A stretch of DNA of 64,000 nt from NCBI GenBank assembly GCA_024449915.1, contig JAMZAV010002205.1, forward strand, positions 1-64,000, in the 5' to 3' direction. A model generated the notes under the pieces. The model was not told where the DNA came from and did no database searches. It saw only the letters and a list, made by a program, of their open reading frames with translations. Of this stretch, positions 10,921-24,000 are shown piece by piece. Numbering within the stretch: the stretch's first letter is position 1; every line of letters starts with the position of its first letter. A program made the position numbers and the translations under genes. Source of the DNA: Sweltsa coloradensis. Lineage: Eukaryota > Arthropoda > Insecta > Plecoptera > Chloroperlidae.

Positions 10921-12439
10921 CCTCCCAGTTACTAGCATTGCTGACGAGTGTGCCAACCTTCCAACACTGGCGCCAACCCATGCACCAAGACATTGTGTGA
11001 CGCCCACGCTCCATGCTTGTGACTTGTGAGCGAGGCCAACAGATTCACTTGGACACGGGTACTATTAGTTATTACTATTTTGTATTCAATGTTTTACATA
11101 TTCAACGGGTTATTGCGATCACGTAGAATGCATGAGCAACAGAAAGAGCAGCTGTCACCCGGAGTACTTGCTTAACCTCGTTTCACCATTACATGAGAAT
11201 AATATTATGATGTAAACTTTGTTTGTGCAAGTATCATGAAGCTGGAATCATCAAGTAAATACAAGATATGCGAACAACAAACAATACAAACAAACAGAAC
11301 AATACATATTTATAATACCACTTCGTACGGAATATTACACATTTTCTGGAAGATCTACAATAATTTGTAGTTGATGGGGCCGTGGCCCTGAGAAATGGTA
11401 TTTTGTGGACTGTATAATATGAGCTTTCAACTGAACTTACCCGAGATGTAATGCGGGCGTAGAAATGAAGTTCAGGGCATAGTAGGCATGGTGGCGTAGT
11501 TGGGGGCACACCACGTAACAGATAGGAAAGAATTAAAGAAGCTCGAGCTTAGAAGGAATATAGAATGAAATAAGAAATGTGCCTGGAAGGTATCGAACCC
11601 AAGACTGCTGTAGAAGGTGAACTGGAAGGCGAACGTATTGTGAGAGCTTGGTGAATGGGCTTGAAGTCGGGCGACGTGAGAACTGAGATGAATTGATGCA
11701 CTGTACTTGGCACTGATGGAATGTAGTTGAGAAATAGTGATATCAGAATGCGAAGAAGAGAAATTTGGTCTGCTCTCTGAGCAGCCAAGAGAACGAACTT
11801 CACCCTGTGAAGGCAGACGGGTAACAGATTGCGAGGTCTAGGCTTGACAGAAGAGATAACAAACTAGTCATACTGAGGGGAAAAGCGGGGAAAACAGGGT
11901 GAATCAAATCACAACGAGAATAATACGAGAGACAGTACGCGAAATATAAACAAACCTAGAAACTATACTATTCTAAACAAGAACATTGGCGTGAACAGTA
12001 GTTGTGTATTTAATATCTCTTTAGGCATGTCTGAGAACAATACATTTTGAAATTATTTCTCGCGGTTTAAAAGAAAAAAATATAAGTAATTGTTAAAGGG
12101 CTAAGAGCATTAGTGGCGCCTAACCCACAAATTGGATACAAAATAATAGCAAAAACATTAGTACAAAACCAATAGATTGTAGTGTAGACCACTAATGCTC
12201 ACAGCCCTTCAATTATTAATTTGATTCAATTATAAGGGACACTTAGTTATTTCGCGTATTCAATTTTGGTCTCAATTTCGGTGTAAGTAAGTGGTGAATT
12301 TTTGTGTGTTTTGGTGTTAAATGTGTTATATTGAAAAAAAAAGTTTTTTGTGCAGATCTTTGTTCAAGGAATGTACATTACGTAATTTTACTTCCCTCTT
12401 GCTACAAACAAGGATACGTCTGTGGGGGGGGTCTCCTCC
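10921..12439. other. No gene seen
   Basis: A frame at 11549-11803 on the minus strand is low-complexity Ser/Leu sequence without domain features. AGCATTAGTGG and its complement, CCACTAATGCT, occur near 12106 and 12190 and bracket a short hairpin-like segment. Nothing else was recognised. Confidence 0.45.
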
Positions 12440-12690
12440 TGTGTGACCTTACTTTATTGGATGAGCGAAGCGAAGACTTCAATTTCACTGACCCCTCAAA
12501 AAATTTAGCTCCAATGTTTTTTTGTTTGTTTGTTTTTGTTTTTTTCTGTCTGTTTGTTCGCACGATTCCGGGTAAACGGCATATGCGATCTTGATGAAAA
12601 TTGGAGGGGACCTTCGAAATCATTGAACTTAGACCTGCCACGTTTTTTGGTACAATCGAAGAAATATTTCTCATGAATATCGTACTTTTA
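12440..12690 (-). repeat. Interspersed repeat, 3' part, related to 36890-37100 and 41805-42020
   Basis: Read on the minus strand it shares the order of motifs with the two duplicated-block copies: AACGTGGCAG..CTAAGTTCA, then ATTTC..AAGGTCCCC, CGGAATCGTGC, an A-rich ACAGAC-type tract, and an end with CTTCGCTTCGCTC. It appears to be one copy of a dispersed, tailed element. The class is unassigned; sequences ending in a free primer-like tail of this kind are often LINE or SINE 3' ends. Confidence 0.6.
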
Positions 12691-13434
12691 GAATTTTTTT
12701 TGATTTTTTGTGCGATATTTTCTTGACATTTGGGCCGATTCTGACCAAACGGGTGGGGCTACAACGTTCATATTTTACATGGACATTAAGGTAATGGTGA
12801 TGTATTGCTTTTTGAAAAAAGAGTTGAAAACATTATCTAGAAACCATATAAATAAAGGTTTCAAATTAAATTTTTTGAGGTATTTAATAACAATTAACAA
12901 GTAACAATAGAAACTTGACAACAATTACCTACAATGCGTTCAAAAAGCACTTGATAAGTAAAGAGATCCCACGCAAACTAAAACTTACAAAAAAGCTCAT
13001 CCATCAACGCGGCGGGACTTCAGCGTTTTCCTCGTAAGGAACCATGTCAATCACTGAATATCACATCCTAATCACGGGCTGGTCGTGACCGCAAGGAAGA
13101 CCCGGGACACGAGGTGCATTTTAAGAGCTGTTCATTGTTCATAGAAGCTACGTTTTCTTCGCTAATCTACACGACTTTGCGTCAAGATCACCTCCCCAGG
13201 ACAAGGATGAATACGCCATTTTGTAAAAGAAAATAATTGATCAACGAAAACGTTAGTTGATCCATCAGTTTACATAGTAGTGGTGCTTCCTGCGTGCAAA
13301 AAGAGTGAACTTTGTAGTTTTGATTCTATTGTCAAGTCTGATGTACAATTAATATCCATTCAACTTTAAGTCTGTATTTAATTAGTTTTTGGCTAATCCT
13401 GGTTACATTTTTCATTTCTGATCATTCAGTGGAA
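12691..13434. other. No gene seen
   Basis: AT-rich sequence without a supported exon or recognised repeat. Confidence 0.5.
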
Positions 13435-13790
13435 TTGTCCACTGTAATGGACATCAACTTTCAAAATTTATATCCCGGAAAAAGATAGTTTTTTTTTCAA
13501 TTTGACCCCATTTTTTTCGTGCATTAAAAATTAATACATTTTCCCCATCCCGATTGGACAATAAGTGCCTTTTTTTAGAGAAAATTGAAAATACACATCT
13601 GCAAAAAAGGCTAAAAATGAAAAAATATGGTTTGTCCCGGAAATGTAATATATTTGTAGTATTGCTGCTATTTGAGATACAAAAAATGTAAAATATGTAA
13701 CTAAAATGAATCTTTAGTTCACAATCCAAATTTCCCCAAATTCCTTAAAAAAACACGAAAGATTTACAAAGGAGGACACAATTTGTTGTT
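13435..13790 (+). repeat. Interspersed repeat shared with 37850-38300 and 42755-43190
   Basis: All three segments contain ATGGACATCAA, CAATTTGACC, GTGCCTTTTTTAGA (or a variant), ATCTGCAAAAA, GG.TAAAAATGA and AGATA.AAAATG in the same order. This copy is outside the tandem duplication, so the sequence is a dispersed family. It has no coding potential, and its class is unknown. Confidence 0.65.
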
Positions 13791-14463
13791 CCGGGGTGCT
13801 CTTCAAATTGTTACGACTCAAAAGTCAAACCTTGTGACTTACGTCTGCTTGGCAATACAAAACCTTACATCCTAGGATTTACACTTTTACATTGTGAATT
13901 GCATTACCCTGTTAATCAGAAGCAAAGATAATATGGAGCTGAGGCTGGCGCGGAGACGAGTTTAGGCGCTCAGCTTTCTGTTTTTTTCGGGTACACGATT
14001 TATAATACCGTTATCAAATTTCATACTAACGTTAATAAAGAATAAATCTATGCTATCCAGTACGCATATTACTAAATTAATTCATTGATTTTGAATAACA
14101 CAACAGAACTAGTGAAATCTCCGAAATTTACTCTATTTTGGTCAAATTCAGGAATTTATTCTAAGTATACAGATTTTTAAACTCAAATTTGCATACTGGA
14201 TATCAACGTTTAAATCAATTTGAACGCGCAGGTTAATTTGGTGTTTTCGTGTGGGAATTTTCGGAATTGTAATCCATGTTTTGGATTTTCTATTTTTTCA
14301 CGTTTTGGTCTCGCAATGAATCTTTAACGCTTATTTTTTGCAACCAATTGAGGATATCAACATAAAAGTAATTTATTAACATCAATGCAAAATTTGGTTA
14401 TGATAATATTACCAAACCGTTCAGCCGGAATCATCCAACTCCCTGGGTGCGCGCATTTGAGTT

Positions 14464-14534
14464 GGGCCAAGCTCAGCGTCCCCTCTTAACACATCAGCAA
14501 AGGCCAAGCTCAACGTCCCCTCTTCACACATCAG
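14464..14534. repeat. Two-copy ~39-bp tandem repeat
   Basis: Two adjacent copies begin GGCCAAGCTCA at 14465 and about 14502 and end CACATCAGC. They differ at a few bases. Confidence 0.85.
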
Positions 14535-14655
14535 CTAAACAACTATAGGCTCACTTCACACTATTTTTTAAAGCAACCCTTGTGATAACGGTCGTTGTTA
14601 TAATATAAACGAGTTTCCATCTTATAAAATAAGTTTTAATTAACATTTATTTATT

Positions 14656-14688
14656 CAGTCAGTCAGTCAGTCAGTCAGTCAGTCAGTG
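14656..14688. repeat. (CAGT)n microsatellite
   Basis: Eight uninterrupted tetranucleotide units. Confidence 0.95.
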
Positions 14689-14757
14689 GACAGAACTCGC
14701 TTCTTGTTTGGGAGAGTAAAAACTCCTCTAAATAGAGCTGATGTTGGCAAGATGGAC

Positions 14758-14763
14758 TTTATT
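14758..14763 (-). terminator. Candidate polyadenylation signal AATAAA
   Basis: AATAAA on the minus strand about 205 nt downstream of the F-box/LRR stop codon is the nearest canonical signal. Further AATAAA words lie near 14647. Which is used cannot be told from sequence alone. Confidence 0.35.
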
Positions 14764-14966
14764 TTTTATCGCCTTTTGCCATGCCCTGGGCCTAAATGAA
14801 CCCCCGGCCCTGACGGGGGTCACGCAAAGTAAAGTGGACTTAGTAAGCGAAAACAAAACATATTTTAAAAGGATATATTTTTATCAAAAGTGAAATGAAC
14901 AGTTACATGTGTCGAGTAAACATTAATAATATTATTATGAAGCGCACAGGTGTCGGTCTTCATGTT

Positions 14967-15099
14967 CTACATGTGCGGTTGTAGTGGATACGCGTGGTAT
15001 TGTGTAAATAAGAACTTCTCGCTCTCGCAGCGGTCGGCCAGGATCACTTGATCAATCTCAAGGTCAGGCATCAGCCCCTGGATGGTAAGCATCGTGTTC
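14967..15099 (-). CDS. F-box/LRR gene, terminal coding exon 8
   Basis: 133 nt. Acceptor CCAACCTTTCAG. The first G completes the Gln codon, then 43 residues follow, ending QPHM and TAG. It includes an LRR-cap-like LMPDLEIDQVILADRC. It was found only by exon phase and splice sites, because it has no long open frame of its own. Confidence 0.9.
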
Positions 15100-18000
15100 C
15101 TGAAAGGTTGGGACGCTTTTAGAATCTCATTTTAACCTGAGCCCGGCGTTTTGTGGGTTCAAAGAAACTAGGATGTCGCCTGCTCTATGATGATAGGTTG
15201 TAAACCCGTCCTTATTTGAAGGGAAGGATGGGCCTTCCCGTAATAACAAAGTATTCACATCCGATGCAAGTTAGTTGCAGCCTCCCGAGTATCGAAAACC
15301 ACTTTTATACCTAGTTTACTCTTCTTGCTGCACCTAAATTACCAATAATGCCGCGCAAGGCCAACTTTTCAATGACACTCGCTCCATCAATATCATCCCC
15401 ATACAGGATATAGGGTCAAGGTCACATTGGATGTGACTGTACTTTACAGCTCTGCGAAGTCCACTTGTTCAAACTGTCAAACTGTGATACATTTACAGCG
15501 TGACACAATGGATCAGGGACTGTTTGCGCTCTTTGAAACAGCAAAACGCCGGGCTCGGGTTAAAATGATACGAACTGTACACAGCTCACTCCCAGACACA
15601 TATTTTTTTTTATATCGTTGGTTGTGGTTATTGTTCCTGCTTCCAGTGCAGATGGTTCTGTGTTCAAATCCCGCTTTAAACAAAATATTCAATGTATCGT
15701 TTCTTGACTTAGAAATGTGAATCAGTGACCTTGGAGCCGTCAAAGCATAGAAGGCACATAATAAATTCTGAGGTTATTCCGAATTTGCCTTGTTCGTTAT
15801 GTCTCCGCTTACGGGTAGGATCGTGTCCTACCAGTCGAACTGGGTTACACGTGATGTCTACCCCGAGTGTGCAACGGTGTAGAGGGAGTGTAACTTAAGT
15901 CCACTTACTGAAGTTTCAGGTTCTCATGGAAGCTCAGGTGTTTCAAACCGGGCAGACAAGTTGGAATCAGCAGATACGTGGATCTCATCTTGCCCCAGAA
16001 ATACAGGAGTTTGATGCTTCGAAGTCTCGCGCAACCGCGCACGACGGTCTCCATCCCACCCTTGATGACGCCACAGCACTCTGCAACAATTTATGGGTAA
16101 ACGGTCTTTTGTGGGTAAAGTAAACGTGATTTCGTACAATGGGGGTCTGAGATTATCTATAAGTTATGTGCACGAATGGCCACAGTGCGTCTCTGGTAAG
16201 ACTTTATCCTATGGGCACCGTAGACTCTGCTTTTGCTGGTTATGTTAATGTATAAATAAGTTTCAAAAACACTTTTAAAGTTGATAAATAGAATTATTTC
16301 TTCAGAGAAAGTTGACTAGTGGCCTTATGCCTTCACGAGATCCTGCCAGAAGCAGGAAACAGCGATGTTTAATGATGATGATAAAGAAAATACTAATAAA
16401 TAGCGAACTTACTTGCGAAACATATCTTCTCCAGCTGTTTCATATTCTCGCCAATCACCTCGAACACCTCGTTCCAGATTGGGCATAACACTAGACTTAA
16501 TTGCTTTAGGTTTCGTAGCTCGGTGTTCTTAAAAACATATTTATATGCTGTCTTAGTCACTCTTCTGCAACACATCAAGTCCAGTCTTTGCAGGTTGGGC
16601 ATTCTGCTAATCTGAAAGACAGATCACACAGATATTAGTTTGTTGTATACCTGGAGAGGGTCACACGTCGGGTGAAACTGTAGATGTATTATACATATGA
16701 GATGTAGGGTATGTCACAATCGGGCATCCTTATGAAAATGTCAACTACTCGAAATACCCTGAATATCCACTTCAATTCGAAATTGCACTCAAGTCAATTC
16801 GTAAGCAACATCATCATCATCATTATCCATCGCCGTTTCCTGCTTCTGGCAGGGTCAGCCTGGGTTTTGCAACCATATTTTTCCACTTCTTTCTATCCTC
16901 CCACAATCATCACTTCCACATCTTCCCACCTCTTTCCTCTCAGTCTCCTGCTACGTCCATCTCTTCCTTGGCCTCCCCCATTTTCTTCTTCCTTCTGTAA
17001 ATTTTCTTGGTCATCCTCTCTTTCACCATTCGATTCGACGTCTAAACTATCTCTACCATGAGTTTACCATCCTGTCACTTATAAAGTCTCTACATCCAGC
17101 ATTTTTAGTAGAAATATAATATTGCCAAAAGCATCATTATTTACTACTTACAGCAAACAATCCAGTGTCAGTAAGACTCGTCGCACACCTAATAGAGAGC
17201 GTGTGTAACTGCGTACATTGTGGGAGCATTTTGTAGGCAGCGGGCGTCCAGCCACACCCGTTCAACTCCAGACGCTTTAAAGTGTTGCCCAGGTGGTTGC
17301 ATAATATCTGCAAGAACATTCAGATGGTTGGATCATGTAGCTGGATGGGGAGGAGGTTCAGCTCTAATGGGACCGCACGTCCACGATCGTGCAGTACTTC
17401 CGGTTTGTCCCTGTTCAGCCATTTTGATTGATATGAACACGCTATAGGCCACTACCATGAACTATGTTAGGCCCTAGGTTACCTTGGTTACCATCAAGGA
17501 TACTATTATACACTTGTTAACATGCGAAATGAATGAATGAAAGTAAACAAATAAAATGTCTTCCGATTTGGAGTGCTAACTTGTACACCACCGACGACAG
17601 AGCTACTCCTACAGTACCAACGGTAGGCCTAATATTTATAACTCCATGATTTGATGATGAACATAACGTACTTGGAGAAGGAACTTTTTAAGGAACATAT
17701 GGTCCCTTTTTGTTTTCAGGAACTTTTAAGTGATCAAGATCATATTTTTAAGGAACTGTTTTAGAAAGTTCCTTAAACGTTCCAGTTACAATTTAGTAGT
17801 CAATTTTGTACTAAGCACCACTTTTCAGGATTCGTTAGCAAACAACCTTGCCGTTATGTATCATTTATAATTTTCATATCATATCATATTCGAAGTAGCC
17901 CTAGATGAGAAGGTGTTGAGCCTGGCTAGCAAACACTGAAACTGAAAGTCCACAGCCCGAGAAGTTGGTGATACGTCACCCCCCGACCTGACTTAATGTT

Positions 18001-21000
18001 GGAACCGGGTGTTTGATTATTATTATGTATCGTCATGATTTCCTTAAAAAGTTCCGGGAAAGTGGAACTTGCTCTTTGACAGCAGTACGCATGCTTGCAA
18101 GTTGCACGTCAGTCTCTATGCAGTCGCATTAAACAAACTTAAAATTGAAAAGGAACTTTTTAAAGGAAAATTAGTTCCTTTTGATGAGGAACTTTTTAGA
18201 GGTAGGGGTGTAAAATGGAACTTGAACTTTATAAAAGTTATTTTTGTAATGAACGGAAAAGTTCCTTTACAAAACGAACTTTCTCAAGAATGAACCTGAA
18301 TGAGATCGGGACAATCCTTTTTAACGTGATATTAAATTATGCCCATTTTAAATCGCGTGATCGTTGAATCTGCAGCGAATTTCACATGTACATTCTGGGC
18401 AACTTTTTTGCCTCTAATTTTCACCCAAACAATTTTAAACGATTGGATATCTTACAACATTTCTACGTTAAAATTGTGTTTCTTATAAACCTGCATTATC
18501 TTGACAATGTATACTATCCGCTGTGTCTATTATGGCACATTTACTGCTGGTTATTTTAAAAAACAAGTAATATTCTTAAAATGTTTGTAATAGAGATAAC
18601 CGAATCATTCATGGAGTGAAAAGTACTTGTCCAAAGTGATCCATAACAAACCTTTGCATTACAGCCTGGTTTGATGAGCTCATCAACATGAAAAAATATG
18701 CAAACCAAGTAAGGGTTCTTTATTATTTAATTTATTTCGAAACAAAATGTTCGTTTAAAAAATAGCCTTGGTACTGTTTCGGTTTGATTAGTCATTATTA
18801 AAGACTCCGTCTGAAAATCAGAAATGTTACTGTGTGTGGGTTGACTCTAAATAGCAATGTTATTTATTGCAGTTTAGTGCCTACCCTACGGTCTCACCTG
18901 CACATCCGCGTCCCGGGTGACTCCATGACCGAGCTTACCAAACTTGTAGCTCGCTCGAAGTTCTTCCAAATGAGGGCAGTTGGTGGCCAGACTCACTAGC
19001 GCCTCGGAGCCGAAGTTGGGCGTCCCCATCAAATGCACGATCTTAAGGAGCGGAAGTCGTGTGCCGAGCTGCAACATGTTTCAGCCGTTAGGTCATAATG
19101 TGCCACTATAGCCTAGTAGTGGAAGATGTGGGGAGGAAAGTCCCGTTCATGCCAGAACCAGCCACCATCAGACATTTTCCTGGCTCTGTCTAAACTTTGA
19201 TACGGTCAGGTATCGACTGCATCTATCTATTCTATATAACACATGTTTTGCTTAGTGTAGTGACCATGATTTGGTCTGCTGGGGGGCTACTAAAGGGGGG
19301 GGGGAGGGTGCAACGGTCAAAGTTAGTTATGTTAATCTTGCACCCTCAATGTATTACCTTGCCCCTGATCTGCCCCCTATTGATTTTTTTCCGGCACCAC
19401 CACTGCTCCTCATACCCTCCTTGTGTTCGCCGCCGGCCCCTTGCAGCTCTATATGGTTCTTACCAGCACAGGCCTGCCCTCCGCGTGTTCCCCCGCGTCT
19501 CCCATTACGCCCCACTCTGTTCGAAAAGAATAATGACTTTTGGACACTAATAACAAGTGCTCTTAAACCCCATTACCTAACTAACTCAGTATGGCAGATC
19601 AGGGGGTCGATTTACTAATTGTGACAAGAGTCGACCTACAGCGACAAGCAACAATAGTCACCCGAAACCGACAACTTAAGTGAGAAGAGCAAGTGAGAAC
19701 TGTCACCTCGAATTTTCATCTTAGGCCTACCAAATTAAAAGTAATTATAGGCCTACTTACATTTATATTTTGCTGTAGGCCCTATGTAGGTCTAGTTGTT
19801 TATTACGTTAAAGAAACATTGGCAGGCGGCTTGTGCATTTGTTGCCAATACACATCTTATAAGCTTGTAATAGATCCTCTATTCGTACTTGGACAGGCCA
19901 TGAAAAAGAGTTGGGAGCTTGGAAGAAGAATGAGTATGGTCTTCTTAGACATAGTAAAAGCCTATAATAGTGTGCCAAGGAAAGTGGTATGGGAGAGTCT
20001 AGAAAGAAAAGGAGTGGATAATGGACTGATAGACAGGGTTAAAAGTATGTATGAAGTACCAGTATGTGGAAGTTGTGTTAAAACACAATGGATTGTCAGG
20101 GTGGTTCCAAATAACAAAAGGGCTGTGGAAGGGAAGTGTTTTGTACCCTCTGTTATTCATAAGCGTGATGGATGTCATCCACAACAAGGTAAATATTGAG
20201 GCAATGGAAGATGTGGAGGTTATGTTGTTTGCCGATGACTTGGTGGCGTGGTCCACGTATTCCAAAGATATACAGACTTGTGGAATAGGAACATAGAAGA
20301 AGCTGGTATGAAAATAAGCGTGGAAAAGAGTGAGGTTGTAACTATGCCAGGAGAAGGGGACACAGGGAATTATCAAGCACAGATAAACATTGGAGGAGAA
20401 ACCCTGAAAGTGGTGGATAGTTTTAGCTATCTAGGAAATAAGTGAAGTAATGGCAAGTGGAAAGATTAAAAAGGAGATTAACATCAGAATGCAAAAGGCC
20501 AGTAACTTCTACCAGTGTGTGAAAGGCCTGGTGTGGGATAGGTAAATAAATACCTATTCTGCAGTGTAAGATGACACTATGTAAAACCTAGGCCTATTTC
20601 ATACCGATCCTTACGTATGCAGCAGAAACCTGGACAATGGGAGATCGAGAGGATACATGTCAGATACAGGCGGCAGAGATGAGGTTCATGAGGAGCACAG
20701 TGGGCAAGACGAGAAGACATAGAATAAGAAACACGGACATAAGAGAAATGCTAGGAGTAGAAAAATTAAGTGACAGAATAGGAAGGACAAGGTTGAGATG
20801 GCATGGACATATGAAACGAATGGGGGAAAATAGGGTGCCTAAGAAAATGTATGAAAGAAGTATTGAAGAAGGAAGAAGAAGACGGGGTAGACCAAGGAAG
20901 AGATGGAATTGGAAGGACATCATAGCAGGAGACTTGGAGGCAAGAGGAGAGGGCTTGTGGAAGAGATTCGATTGTGGGAGGACAGAAAAAAGTGGAATAA

Positions 21001-24000
21001 TTTGGTTGCTAAACCAAAGATGACCCTGCAAGAAGCAGGAAACTGTGATGGACTAATTATGGTGATGATAGCTGCAGTCAGATGCGTAACTGTTGTCACT
21101 AAGTAAATAGACCCCCAAGGGTAGTATGTCTTACAGCGTTAAGATGATGCTCTGATCAATAGTCAACAGTGTTTTACCGGTACCTGTTTGTAGAATATCT
21201 TGGTGAACACGTCGCATTCGGTCACCTTGAGCTCTTTCAATTGGGAACACATCTTGATTAACTTCTTAAATACCACGGTACTGATTTTAGCCCGGAGAAG
21301 AGCGCCACGACATGTGGTCAAGGTCAGCGACTGAAGGCGCGTGTTGCTCTTCAAAACTTGCCCCAATATCATGTTGGTATCTCGCTCGTCCACCTAGTAG
21401 GGTAATCACTCCCCACTCACATTAGTATACATGTATGTATGTATGTATGTATGTATGTATGTATGTATGTATGTATGTATGTATGTATGTATGTATGTAT
21501 GTATGTATGTATGTATGTATGTAGTTGTATGTACGTATGTATGGATTAATTATCGTCTGTATGTATTATAGTAGGGTCATTTTCGGACACTTTTGTGACC
21601 GTTGAGAGACAATGACGATTTTCTCAACGATTTGTCCTCTAAGAAGGTTTTATAAAAAATTTAGCCCCCATGCCCCTCGCGAAAGTGTGGGCATACCCTC
21701 AGGCCCAAAATCCAATATGGCGGCCGTTTACCCATCTGACACTATCTTTGCAATGGTTTAGCCTAGATATCGCGTAGTATGTGGTTTTTATGGTTTTGAG
21801 GGTCGAGGAATTCGTTCTGAAGTCGTTTTGGCGATTAGACACATTTTTTTAAAGCTTTGAATCCAAGATGGCCGTCGATTTGCAGCTTGGAATAGCCAGT
21901 TCTCGAAATCGTAGTAGAACTTTCATATAAGACTCGAATGAAAGCCCCTGTTCACATAATTTTGAATAATTGACAGAAGAGCTTCAGATAGTGCTCATAA
22001 ATCTAATATTGTCAAAACTTAATAATAATACGAAATATGTGCTCCTTTTATAGACAATTTAGCGATTTCTAAAGTGCTGTGATAAGAGTGGCTATGGCAC
22101 ATGAATTGAGAGACAATGACGATTTACTCAACGGATTTGTCCTCTAAGAAGGTTTTATAAAAATTTAGCCCCCATGCCCCTCGCGAAAGTGTGGGCATAC
22201 CCCGCCAGGGCCCAAAATCCAATATGGCGGCCGTTTACCACATCTGACACTATCTTGGCAATGGTTTAGCCTAGAGTATCGCGTAGTATGTGGTTTTTAT
22301 GGTTTTGAGGGTCGAGGAATTCGTTTCTGAAGTCGGTTTGGCGATTAGACCCATTTTTTAAAGCTTTGAATCCAAGATGGCCGTCGATTTGAAGCTTGGA
22401 ATAGCCAGTTTCTCGAAATCGTAGTAGAACTTTCATATAAGACTCGAATGAAAGCCCTGTTCACATAATTTTGAATAATTGACAGAAGAGCTCTCAGATA
22501 GTGCTCATAAATCTAATAATTGGTCAAAACTTCAATAATAATACGTTGTGGTAAAACAGAGGGTTAGGCCCTTTTACTCGGTTTGAAATTCAACAATTTT
22601 AAGATATTTCAAAGTTTCGCGCTCAAAAACTTAATATATATATACGATAAACTAATTAGTCTGGCGAGATCTAATTATTTAAAATGCCTCGGCTTAGCTC
22701 CAGTCGGAGATCGATGAGAAAATTACACTGGAAAACTATTAATACTAAATATAAACAATTTATACTCTAAATTTCGATCTGCAACAGAAGAAATAATGTA
22801 GGAATATATCCTAGTGTTTGATTATTTATGAAAGAAGATTTGAAAGTTGGCTGACTGAAATATTACAATAAAATGAAGGGAAGTACAGGTTTCAAACAAC
22901 TGAAAAGAACAATCCAAATGTTGATCAGACAATCATAATACGTTATATTAAGAACACGTATGGTAAATTAAATACAGGTAAATGCCTACCTAATTCTGAT
23001 CAGAAATGACTAACTCAATATTGATATGGTTTTAAAACAAAAGATAAAGATTATGAAATATTCAAAAGTTACAAAGTATTTTTAATATAATAGTTAGTTT
23101 TGATCAAAGATCAAAATACTCATCGTAGATACTGAGACAGCTTGGCCCTCGGGTTGACGAGGAATGGATAAGATCCTCCAGCGGCCGACACTGGAATTTG
23201 GGATAGGGAGGATCTCACACGTCCAAAAGCTCGCCCGGACTCCAAACTGGAGAATGCTCGTACAGCATCTACGAGGTGTAGCCCTCTGACCTGGTGCGGT
23301 CACCAAAGCCCATGAATAGAAACGTCCCTCAGAAATCGACTGAATAACTGCTGCTGGGTTCCACTTTACTTGAACTGTTTATACTACTCCAATATCGCTA
23401 AAGTTATCTTCGTGATGATGACCTTGCATTCATCACTACCCCGTGCTTACGTCACAGTGCACCACGATTGTCCGCTAGAGCGTGCACGTACAATCCACTG
23501 TCTCAACTTAGACGCGTGTGGCTTTCTATCTAGCCCTCGGGTCTGCGTGAGATCTCTTGCTCTACCCGCGTTCACCTCGTGCAGTCACTCCTGACTGAAG
23601 TGGCAATCCACTCGCGCGCAAACACTCCCTAGTTATTGTTCTCTATTAACTCCAACTCGAAATAATAAACAATTATTGGCACGATCCACCAAGAATCACA
23701 ACTCACTTCCAACGCACTGTTCTCTAATATCTGGTGCCAAATCGATTCTCGCAACGGCGACTAGTATTTTGACTGTACCAGGTTCGATTGTTCCTCAGTA
23801 GGGTGCGACGAGTTACGACTTCGCCCACACTCGCAGATCGAAATCGATTCGATAAAGCCAAGATGGCCGACTCACTAAGCTTTTGGCGCAAAGTACGATA
23901 ATTACAGTAAAACGGTAAAAGTCTCGTCTCTCGATCGTTTGTTATATTTTCAGCATGGAATATGGTTCTTACAACCTCGTGCAAGATGTCCCGACACTGT

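Larger units (their letters stand above)
13791..14966. other. Gene 3' flank; simple repeats
   Basis: This is downstream of the F-box/LRR stop codon. It includes a two-copy tandem duplication (14464-14534, GGCCAAGCTCA..CGTCCCCTCTT..ACACATCAGC) and a (CAGT)n microsatellite (14656-14688). No other coding sequence was seen. Confidence 0.5.

Noticed and set aside
15427..15720. Plus-strand 97-codon frame in intron 7
   Set aside because: No domain, low-complexity hydrophobic stretch, and antisense within a well-supported intron.
15924..16139. Long minus-strand frame over exon 7
   Set aside because: Splice sites and exon phase require a different frame, which encodes LRR sequence; this frame is a shadow.
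20660..21031. Minus-strand 123-codon frame
   Set aside because: Shadow of the RTE-like LINE C-terminal region, which is recognisable on the plus strand.
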